From a virus: a stretch of 64,000 nucleotides of DNA. The stretch is from positions 32,828 to 96,827 of the IMG/VR virus record IMGVR_UViG_3300025117_000049. The stretch is one strand, 5' to 3'. Positions within the stretch are counted from its first letter, which is position 1; each line of letters begins with the position of its first letter. The position numbers and the translations under genes were made by a program. The notes under the pieces are model-generated. The model did not search any database, was not told the origin of the DNA, and was given only the letters and a program-made list of their open reading frames with translations. Positions 14,660 through 21,497 of this stretch are shown here, piece by piece.

Positions 14660-17600
14660 ATGCCATTCAAAATAGAGGATGTGGAGCGCCACAATCGGGG
14701 ATTATCAGATGCCAAGAAGGCCCAATGGGTGGCAGTGGCCAATTCTGTATTGAAGAAATGCATAGATGATGGTGGGGATGATGCTTCCTGTGCCCCCAAG
14801 GCCATACGGCAGGCCAACGGAGTGGTGGCTGTCCACGAAGATGTGCAGGTAGATTACAACCCATGTCATAATCCTTCTGGACCTGGTGGTGGGCAGTTTT
14901 GTGGGGGGAATGTTGAGTCATCTTATCCAAAAACTGTAGATGAAATAAAATCTACTCAATACGGAAAAGGGTTTTTTATTGCTCCTGATGGAGATTTGAT
15001 AGACATATCTTCAGAATTTGGAGGAGGGACTAATGATCATGTTGGCACAATTGGAATGGATAAATATGCAAAAAAATTAGGATTGCCTCAAGAAGATATT
15101 TCTAAAATGGAAAAGATTGTTGATAAATTAAATAAAATGGGAGATACTTTTAGTTCAAAATTTGAAAAATTATCAGATAAGCAAAATGAAATGGCTACAA
15201 ATATGATGTTAAAGGCTTTTGAAAAAGGGGCTTTGAGAGTACGCCTTTTTAAGGGGGTTGTTGCAATAGAAGGACATAATATTGCTTTATCTAAAATTCA
15301 AAATCTTTTGGGAGACAACAAAATTCCATCAGATAGAAAGGCATTATATATGATAGAAGGAGCTGCAGGTCGGGGTGCCTGGGGAGTACAAACTAATTTG
15401 TCTAATTTATTATTGTCTAATAGATGGAATGAAATAACAACTAATATGGCTGTCCATCTGAATGCTAATGCCAACTACACTATCCGCAAGGAATTTCTTC
15501 AAGGGAAAGAGCACATCATTGTCCCAATAATTATGATGCGAGAAGGCGTCCACAGTGGCTCTCACGGCCCTATTCTGCATCTGGCTGAGGAATTGGGCAA
15601 GTTTCCTGGTGCTTGGGATGGTATCCCGGTGTCTATCCAACATCCCCAAGAAGATGGAATGCATGTATCGGCCAACCAGCCGCACATCCTGGATGAGTTC
15701 GTAGTCGGCCGGGTATTCAACACCATGATGGACGGTCAGAAGCTCAAGGCCGAAGCTTGGCTGGACCCAGTGGTACTCAAGAACATCTCTCCAGAGGCCA
15801 TGGAATACATCATGGAAGGCAAGCCCTTGGAGGTCAGCGTCGGGGTTTTCACTGATGAGGATATTCGTGCCGGGGATTATGAGGGCAAACATTATGAGGC
15901 CGTGGCCAGAAACCACCGCCCAGATCACCTTGCTTTGCTTCCTGGTGCGGTCGGGGCCTGCTCATGGTCGGATGGATGCGGTGTGCGGACTCATCAGGAG
16001 GGGTTAGACACCAATACAAGGCATGAACCCACTTATAATTCATGGAGAAATATGATTCAGCGTTGTACTAATCCAAATTCTCCAGATTATAAATATTATG
16101 GCAAAAAAGGGGTCAAGGTTGTTCAGCGATGGCTTGATTCCTTTGATAATTTTTTGGAAGATATGGGCCAGCGCCCTGAAGGGAAGACAATTAATAGGAA
16201 AAACAGAAAGGGCGATTATTCTAAACAGAATTGTGAATGGGCGACTTCAAAAAAGCAAAATAATAGGGAAAACCATTCGTATGGAGAGCCAAGTATGCAA
16301 ACTAATGCCATTAAATTTGAGGCCATCGAATCCATCCCCTGGACCAAGTCCACCTTGGCGGATTTCGGCAAGGGCAGCAACTGGTCCACCATGGACACTG
16401 CCGACAAATCGGACATTGCCAATCATTTCCTCATTGGTGATGATGCGGCTGCCAACTTTGGTGAGCTGATGTTCCCGGTGGTCAATCCCAAGTCCGGCAA
16501 GCTGAATGAACAGGCCCTGCGGGCGGTCATCGGCGGGCGGGGAGCCCAAGCCAACATCACATCAGCCCAGAGGATCAGTGCCCGCCGCCAAGCATACCGG
16601 CTGCTCAACAGCGAATTTGATGCCAAGCTGGATGTTCCGTCGACCCTGGCCGCCGACATTGCTGTCCATGAAGACGGTGGCCTCAAGGAGCTGGCCCGCC
16701 TGGGATTCTCCATCAATGAAATAGGGGCTCAAAATCAGCAGGATATTGAAGATACATGGGGCTCAAACACATATAAGAGAGAAGCGGTACTTTCTGCTGC
16801 TCTGGGCGCGTTAAATGTAAGCCAAAAAAGTCTAGATCTTGGAGCAAAGAGGGCAACCGAAAGGGTATATAATGCAACAAGATTAGCAAGAACCTCCCAA
16901 GATCACAGACAGGCTTCCATGGCACATAAAGATGCTGGCCAGGCTCATAGAAAAAGTGGCGGAGGAGCTAAAGAGGCCATTCCATTTCATAGAACCGCAG
17001 AGAGATTGCATGGAGAGCTGGCAAGGAGTATGGGAATGACGGGCTTCTCCATCAATGAAATCGGCTACAGTGAATTGAGAAACATCATCCAGGCCAAGCT
17101 GGACCGCATGGATGATGACGCCAAGGCCCATTACCTGGAAGACATCTACGATGGCTACATCATCTATCGGGTCGAACCCAGGGGTCAAGATAGACCTGTA
17201 TCTCTAGAGACAAAGAATCTTTTCAAGCGAAACTACACGGCAGCCGATGACGGCACCGTCGAGTTCACCGGTGAATCCATGCCGGTCATAAAGCGGGTCA
17301 GTTATGACCCTGCATCACAGCGAGGAGGTATGAATAACATGGCAGATAAACCCTGCTGCGAAGCAAAGGTTCAGATGCTGATCGAGTCCGGTGCCTATGC
17401 CGAGACTGACCGCGACCGGCTTCTGACCATGGAGGAGGCTGACATCGATGTATTGGCTGCCGGTGTTACAGCGAAAGCCGCCCTGCAGACCAAGATCGAC
17501 GAAATGGCCGCCGAGATGAAGGCCATGAAGGACAAGTTGGCCACCATGCAGTCTAACGCCGACACTCAGACTACCCGGGACAAGGCCATCGAGGTCCTGA

Positions 17601-17902
17601 AGGAAGACCTGGGCGACAAGGACAAGTTCCTGGCCCTGGCCCCAAAGGAAATTCGCTCCACCCTGGAGCACGGCCTGCGCCTCCACCAGGAAGAGCGGAG
17701 CCGGCAGATCACCCATATCATGGCCAACACTAATGAGGGCGTCTACACCAAGGGGCGTCTGGAGGCCATGGACGATCAGGATCTGTCCTTCCTGGCCCAG
17801 GCCATCAAAGCCCCAGTTGACTATTCCGGCCAGGCCCCGACCCCGCAGGTCAACCGCGGCAGTCACGAGGCCCAAGCAGTCTATCCCCCGGGCGTGGAAT
17901 AA
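14660..17902 (+). CDS. Prohead protease (DUF2213-like) fused to scaffold, with several insertions
   Basis: The start at 14660 (MPFKIEDVERHNRG) follows the previous stop; an upstream in-frame ATG lies inside that gene. The 1080-residue order is: a leader; tag NPCHNPSGPGGGQFC (67-81) with a roughly 180-residue AT-rich cassette; a DUF2213-like protease (about 265-445: VPIIMMREGVHSGSHGPILH, WDGIPVSIQHPQ, HRPDHLALLPGAVGACS); an HNH-like insert (449-545); a helical backbone; a 113-codon insert (681-793); and a coiled-coil scaffold from residue 894. The protease should mature the prohead and remove scaffold. Such genes are normally about a third of this length. Ser and His in the conserved blocks are the likely catalytic residues, by family analogy. 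Confidence 0.75.
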   Translation: MPFKIEDVERHNRGLSDAKKAQWVAVANSVLKKCIDDGGDDASCAPKAIRQANGVVAVHEDVQVDYNPCHNPSGPGGGQFCGGNVESSYPKTVDEIKSTQYGKGFFIAPDGDLIDISSEFGGGTNDHVGTIGMDKYAKKLGLPQEDISKMEKIVDKLNKMGDTFSSKFEKLSDKQNEMATNMMLKAFEKGALRVRLFKGVVAIEGHNIALSKIQNLLGDNKIPSDRKALYMIEGAAGRGAWGVQTNLSNLLLSNRWNEITTNMAVHLNANANYTIRKEFLQGKEHIIVPIIMMREGVHSGSHGPILHLAEELGKFPGAWDGIPVSIQHPQEDGMHVSANQPHILDEFVVGRVFNTMMDGQKLKAEAWLDPVVLKNISPEAMEYIMEGKPLEVSVGVFTDEDIRAGDYEGKHYEAVARNHRPDHLALLPGAVGACSWSDGCGVRTHQEGLDTNTRHEPTYNSWRNMIQRCTNPNSPDYKYYGKKGVKVVQRWLDSFDNFLEDMGQRPEGKTINRKNRKGDYSKQNCEWATSKKQNNRENHSYGEPSMQTNAIKFEAIESIPWTKSTLADFGKGSNWSTMDTADKSDIANHFLIGDDAAANFGELMFPVVNPKSGKLNEQALRAVIGGRGAQANITSAQRISARRQAYRLLNSEFDAKLDVPSTLAADIAVHEDGGLKELARLGFSINEIGAQNQQDIEDTWGSNTYKREAVLSAALGALNVSQKSLDLGAKRATERVYNATRLARTSQDHRQASMAHKDAGQAHRKSGGGAKEAIPFHRTAERLHGELARSMGMTGFSINEIGYSELRNIIQAKLDRMDDDAKAHYLEDIYDGYIIYRVEPRGQDRPVSLETKNLFKRNYTAADDGTVEFTGESMPVIKRVSYDPASQRGGMNNMADKPCCEAKVQMLIESGAYAETDRDRLLTMEEADIDVLAAGVTAKAALQTKIDEMAAEMKAMKDKLATMQSNADTQTTRDKAIEVLKEDLGDKDKFLALAPKEIRSTLEHGLRLHQEERSRQITHIMANTNEGVYTKGRLEAMDDQDLSFLAQAIKAPVDYSGQAPTPQVNRGSHEAQAVYPPGVE
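14858..14902 (+). other. NPCH tag 6, long form, in the protease
   Basis: It encodes NPCHNPSGPGGGQFC. TGGCTGTCCA occurs just before it (14826-14835) and again, in frame, at the far end of the cassette (15447-15456). Confidence 0.9.
16004..16294 (+). mobile_element. HNH-like endonuclease domain inserted in frame in the protease gene
   Basis: About 97 AT-rich codons lie between CGVRTHQEG and MQTNAIKFEA of the backbone. The insert has YNSWRNMIQRCTNPNSPDYK, YYGKKGVKVVQRW, then TINRKNRKGDYSKQNCEWAT. This is the pattern of small phage HNH endonucleases, in which 'ID-R-x-x-x-GxY-xxxNCRWAT' forms the end of the active site. Here the usual 'ID' is 'IN'. Keeping the frame open suggests that the host protein still works. 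Confidence 0.7.
16702..16722 (+). repeat. Direct repeat, left copy, of the 113-codon insert
   Basis: GGGATTCTCCATCAATGAAA plus T encodes GFSINEIG. The right copy starts at 17041 and differs in one base. The distance is 339 bases, exactly 113 codons, so the frame is kept. Confidence 0.9.
17041..17061 (+). repeat. Direct repeat, right copy, of the 113-codon insert
   Basis: GGGCTTCTCCATCAATGAAA plus T. The DNA between the copies is AT-rich and encodes a helical domain (SQDHRQASMAHKDAGQAH, then a Lys/Ser/Gly stretch). The backbone continues with YSELRNIIQAKLDRM. Confidence 0.9.
17339..17902 (+). CDS. Internal start for a separate scaffold protein
   Basis: Inside the protease gene and in the same frame, GAGGAGG (17322-17328) stands ten bases before an ATG that opens MADKPCCEAKVQ. 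The resulting 187-residue protein is just the coiled-coil scaffold (AALQTKIDEMAAEMKAMKDK, about residues 35-60). This is the nested arrangement known from lambda C/Nu3. A nearer ATG at 17330 is too close to the site. Confidence 0.6.
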   Translation: MADKPCCEAKVQMLIESGAYAETDRDRLLTMEEADIDVLAAGVTAKAALQTKIDEMAAEMKAMKDKLATMQSNADTQTTRDKAIEVLKEDLGDKDKFLALAPKEIRSTLEHGLRLHQEERSRQITHIMANTNEGVYTKGRLEAMDDQDLSFLAQAIKAPVDYSGQAPTPQVNRGSHEAQAVYPPGVE

Positions 17903-17929
17903 AGCCGGGGATTAAAGGAGGAAATACTT

Positions 17930-18394
17930 ATGGCTTACAACACCATTCTGTTGAAGGGCGAGAATGCCAACTTCGAGGAGATTGCTGCCAATGCGGCTAT
18001 CACCCCGGGCATGCTCGTCGAGGAAATGACCACCGGCCTGCTCCGGGCGCATGCCATCCGCAATGGTAATGCGGCCGCCATGTTCGCTATGGAGAGCGAG
18101 TACGAAGGTAAGGGGGTCGATGACAACTACGCCGCCGGAGAAGAGGTCCGGGTCTGGCACCCCAAGAAAGGGGATCAGGTCAACGCCCTGCTGGCCGACG
18201 GTGAGTCCGTGGCTATCGGCGATATGCTGGGCTCCAACGGCGATGGCTACCTGAAGGAAATCAAAGGTGGTGACTCTGCTACTGAGGACCTGCCGGCATC
18301 CATCGTGGCCAAAGCCAAAGAGGCCGTGGACCGTAGCACTAGCTCCGGCGGCGACACCAACACCACCGGCCGCATCGTGGTCGAGATTATCTAA
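17930..18394 (+). CDS. Head decoration protein
   Basis: The 154-residue protein lies between scaffold and capsid, as decoration proteins do. It is mainly beta with the start NTILLKGENANFEEIAANAA and then GMLVEEMTTGLLRAH; this resembles capsid-stabilising proteins of the lambda gpD or DUF2190 kind. It would sit on the outside of the shell. A GGAGG site precedes the ATG. The family call comes from position and general pattern. Confidence 0.65.
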   Translation: MAYNTILLKGENANFEEIAANAAITPGMLVEEMTTGLLRAHAIRNGNAAAMFAMESEYEGKGVDDNYAAGEEVRVWHPKKGDQVNALLADGESVAIGDMLGSNGDGYLKEIKGGDSATEDLPASIVAKAKEAVDRSTSSGGDTNTTGRIVVEII

Positions 18395-18424
18395 GGCCAC
18401 CAAGTGAAAGGAGGAACATAAGAT

Positions 18425-19531
18425 ATGCAAGCAAATGTCGACTATTTTGGCAAGGGCATGGTCCAAGGTCCGCTGGCGAGCTACATCGCCGAGCAGGGTC
18501 GGATCAACCCGGCCTTCATGCGCCCCATCCTGGGTGAGGATGGCCATACCTATTTCACGGTCTATAAGGGCGGTGACCCCAAGAAAAAAGAGAGCTTCCA
18601 TGTATATCGGCGTGACGAACTCCAGCACCTGGGCATCCAGGTCTACGGCACCCTGCGCCGGGACGAATGGAAGTACCTTGACCAGGCTGTCCAGCAGGCA
18701 GCCCATGTGCGCCTCGGCGGCATCCAGGACCTGATCGACAACAACCTGGTCTACAATCTCACCAATGCCATGGGCACCACCGTCCTGGAATACCACTCCA
18801 TCGGTGAGGCCATGGAAGCTGAAGTGAGTATGGATCCGGCAGTGCGCAGCCGCAAGGACCGGCTCAACTACCAGACCCATTACCTGCCCATCCCGGTGAT
18901 CCACAGCGACTTCGACATCAGCTCCCGTTCCCTGGAATCGAGTCGGCGCCTGGGCAATCCCCTGGATGTCGACGCCGTGACCGAGGCCACCCGGGTGGTG
19001 AACGAGAAGCTGGAGCACATGCTGTTCAATGTCGACCAGACCCCGTTCCAGTTTGGCGGCGGCTACATCTACTCCTATCTGGATCACCCAAATCGGAACC
19101 AGTTCCCACTGGGGACGGCATGGTCCGCAGACACCGGCGCCAACATCCTGGCCGATGTCCTGGCCATGATCCAGATGTCCATTGACGCCCGCCACTACGG
19201 CCCGTGGATGCTTTACATTCCCACTGCCTACCAGACGGTCATGGGCGAGGACTACACCGCCGGCTATCCCAAGTCCATCCGCCAGCGCATTCTGGAGGTC
19301 GAGGGCATCAAGGGGATCAAGGTCATCGACACCCTGCCGGCTAACAACGTAGTCCTGGTGGAGATGCAGACGTCAACCGTACGCCTGGTCCAGGGCATGG
19401 CGACTCAGGTGGTCCAGTGGCAGGTCGGTTCCAGCCTGAGCCCGACGGAATACAAGGTGCTTCGCATTGCGGTTCCTCAAGTGCGGGTAGATCAGTCCGG
19501 CCGTAGCGGCATCGTCCACGGCTCCGTGTAA
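18425..19531 (+). CDS. Major capsid protein
   Basis: This 368-residue protein follows scaffold and decoration genes and has a strong AAAGGAGG site. Segments such as DELQHLGIQVYGTLRRDEWK, HSDFDISSRSLESSRRLG and the late HYGPWMLYIPTAYQTVMGED match the HK97-fold major capsid or 'encapsulin-like' groups of siphoviruses. It forms the shell. No long N-terminal delta domain is present, in keeping with a separate scaffold. The DNA is very GC-rich in third positions, as expected for a highly expressed resident gene. Confidence 0.85.
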   Translation: MQANVDYFGKGMVQGPLASYIAEQGRINPAFMRPILGEDGHTYFTVYKGGDPKKKESFHVYRRDELQHLGIQVYGTLRRDEWKYLDQAVQQAAHVRLGGIQDLIDNNLVYNLTNAMGTTVLEYHSIGEAMEAEVSMDPAVRSRKDRLNYQTHYLPIPVIHSDFDISSRSLESSRRLGNPLDVDAVTEATRVVNEKLEHMLFNVDQTPFQFGGGYIYSYLDHPNRNQFPLGTAWSADTGANILADVLAMIQMSIDARHYGPWMLYIPTAYQTVMGEDYTAGYPKSIRQRILEVEGIKGIKVIDTLPANNVVLVEMQTSTVRLVQGMATQVVQWQVGSSLSPTEYKVLRIAVPQVRVDQSGRSGIVHGSV

Positions 19532-19587
19532 TTCCAGACGAAAGGCTAATCATGCCCCGTCTGACTTAAATATCGAGGTAATCCGAT

Positions 19588-19923
19588 ATGGCTAACCAAG
19601 CAAGAGAAGGCGAGATCAGGTGGAGGAAGATTTCTGGCACCCTGACTCTCAAGGACAAGACAGTCATCAAACCTGGCCAGACATTCATGGCCAGGCCTGA
19701 GGACATTCCTAAGGTCTTCCGAGATACTGTTGTGCCAGTCAACCCAGAGGACCTGCTGGGTTCGGAAACATCTATGTCTCCGGTTGAGCTCGAGCCGCCC
19801 AGCTACACCATCAAGTCTTGCACCCCTGGACGGTATAACGTCCTGGATGGCCAGGGTAAGGCGGTCAACGAGAAGCCCATGTCCCAGGACGACGCCAAGC
19901 GACTGGTGGAGAACCTGGGCTGA
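19588..19923 (+). CDS. Small structural protein after the capsid gene
   Basis: The 111-residue protein starts after GAGGTAAT. Its first half is beta (WRKISGTLTLKDKTVIKPGQ) and a short C-terminal part has YNVLDGQGKAVNEKPMSQDD. It may be a head-tail or minor capsid protein, judged by place only. Its last base overlaps the next gene's start (TGATG). Confidence 0.5.
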   Translation: MANQAREGEIRWRKISGTLTLKDKTVIKPGQTFMARPEDIPKVFRDTVVPVNPEDLLGSETSMSPVELEPPSYTIKSCTPGRYNVLDGQGKAVNEKPMSQDDAKRLVENLG

Positions 19924-20600
19924 TGTCCTGGGCCGCCCCCAGGATGTGGGATGGCGGCCGTTGCTTCATCATCGGCGGCGGCCCGTCCATGCCTAGGCAG
20001 TTCAGCATCCCGGATGAGATTGTTGCTGGAGTCCGATCCGGTGAGGTTGGTCCCGATGCCTATTCCCCGTTCATGGAGCCCATCCATGGGGAGCATGTCA
20101 TTGGAGTGAACAATGCTTACCAGATCGGCACCTGGATCGATGTCTGCCTGTTTGGGGACTGTAGCTGGTATCTGGTATACAGGGAACAACTGGCCAAATG
20201 GCCGAATCTTAAGGTCGGTTGCTGCCATGGCAGTCCTGACTACCTGGACCCGGATGGAATCAAGTACCTGCCGAGGGATAAGGCCAAGAAGGTGGGCATT
20301 GGAATCAATCCGGGTAAGCTGTCCTGGGGATACAATTCCGGGACGGCAGCCATCAATCTGGCTGCCCATTTCGGGGTTCGCCAGATCATCCTCCTTGGAT
20401 TCGATATGTCCCATCCTGATGCCCAGACAACTCACTGGCATAAGGGACATGGCCATCCCAGGAAATCTTACAAGCGATTTCTCAGGGGATTCCCGGCTAT
20501 CGCAGCTGATGCCGCTGCCCTGGGAATCGAAATATTGAATGCAAGTCATAATAGTTCCATTGCCCAATTTCGCAAGGTGTTGCTGGAGGAATTGCTATGA
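19923..20600 (+). CDS. DUF115 / MptE-like Rossmann protein, possible glycosyl-related enzyme
   Basis: The 225-residue product has FIIGGGPSM at about residues 15-23, the nucleotide-binding start of DUF115/MptE-like proteins. It continues with VIGVNNAYQIGTWIDVCLFG and HFGVRQIILLGFDMSH, then a conserved His region (HWHKGHGHPR). Members of this group act in surface glycan synthesis or pterin metabolism. Coupled to the capsid gene block, it may be the first member of the sugar module that continues at 24.2 kb. Substrate unknown. Confidence 0.6.
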   Translation: MSWAAPRMWDGGRCFIIGGGPSMPRQFSIPDEIVAGVRSGEVGPDAYSPFMEPIHGEHVIGVNNAYQIGTWIDVCLFGDCSWYLVYREQLAKWPNLKVGCCHGSPDYLDPDGIKYLPRDKAKKVGIGINPGKLSWGYNSGTAAINLAAHFGVRQIILLGFDMSHPDAQTTHWHKGHGHPRKSYKRFLRGFPAIAADAAALGIEILNASHNSSIAQFRKVLLEELL

Positions 20601-21493
20601 AAAAACTGTGGTTATCCATATTGATCGTGGCCCTGCTATTTTCCCAGGTAGATGCCACGGTTGTCCTGCTGAACAAGGTCGGGGTCTCGCAGAACCATTA
20701 TTCCGGCCTCTCCACCGATGTCATGCCGACCCCAGGTGCCGCCGGCTATGGCTCTACCTTCTATGTTGAGGACATTGGGGTCAGGTATGTCTATGGTTCA
20801 TCGGGATGGGTGATTGACAAGACCTCAATTACCGGATCAATTATAGCAGCCATTGGGTCGTCCCTTCCGGCTGGCACCAATAATATCGGAGATGTGGACA
20901 TTGCTACATTGCCAGGTACCGTCCAGGCTGACATTGCTACTCTCAAGGCAGATACTGCCCTCATCAAGTCCGACATTGCTACCATTAAGGCGGGGATTCC
21001 GCTTACCGCTGGCGAGACCCATGTTGGGGAGATCGGAGGCAATACTGCTCTCATTGCCATTACCCCCACGGTCACCGCCGGCGCCTATCATGCCAACGAT
21101 GTAGTGGGCGGCATCCAGACCCTCACCAGTGCTTTGAGGGTGTCAGGCGGAACGGCTATCCTCCAAAACGTCACCGTCCGGGACTTGGCGGCACAAAACG
21201 CTGTCCTCCAAATCTTCTTTTTCAATGCAAACCCAGGAACCGGCACCTACACCGATAACGCCGCCCTCGACCTGGACGACACCGACTCCGGGCTATTTAT
21301 CGGGAAAGTTACCATTAACGCTGCCGACTACATTTCCCTGGCCGACAACTCAGTGGCCACTATTACGAACTGCGGCCTGGCATTGAAAGCCACGACCGGG
21401 ACCTCTCTGTATGCGATTATCAGAACAACCGGTACCCCGACATATGCCAGCACCAGCGACTTGAAGATCACCTTTGGTCTGCTGAGGGATTAA
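20597..21493 (+). CDS. Exported fibre-like protein with signal peptide
   Basis: The 298-residue product begins with a clear signal peptide (MKKLWLSILIVALLFSQVDA, predicted cut near residue 20). A repeated helical part follows (VQADIATLKADTALIKSDIA, like a trimeric coiled coil) and then a beta domain of Thr and Asn. The composition is that of a phage fibre or adhesin, but signal peptides are not normal there. It may be exported to the periplasm or surface. The last four bases of the previous gene overlap its start. Confidence 0.5.
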   Translation: MKKLWLSILIVALLFSQVDATVVLLNKVGVSQNHYSGLSTDVMPTPGAAGYGSTFYVEDIGVRYVYGSSGWVIDKTSITGSIIAAIGSSLPAGTNNIGDVDIATLPGTVQADIATLKADTALIKSDIATIKAGIPLTAGETHVGEIGGNTALIAITPTVTAGAYHANDVVGGIQTLTSALRVSGGTAILQNVTVRDLAAQNAVLQIFFFNANPGTGTYTDNAALDLDDTDSGLFIGKVTINAADYISLADNSVATITNCGLALKATTGTSLYAIIRTTGTPTYASTSDLKITFGLLRD

Positions 21494-21497
21494 TCAC

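Noticed and set aside
16004-16294. Intein with HNH nuclease in the protease
   Set aside because: The insert is too short, and there is no N-terminal Cys/Ser splicing block and no C-terminal HN followed by Cys, Ser or Thr.
17912-19195. Long open frame of 427 codons on the minus strand, opposite the decoration and capsid genes
   Set aside because: It is a shadow of GC-rich capsid codons. It has no ribosome site, no sensible protein composition, and the plus-strand genes are certain.
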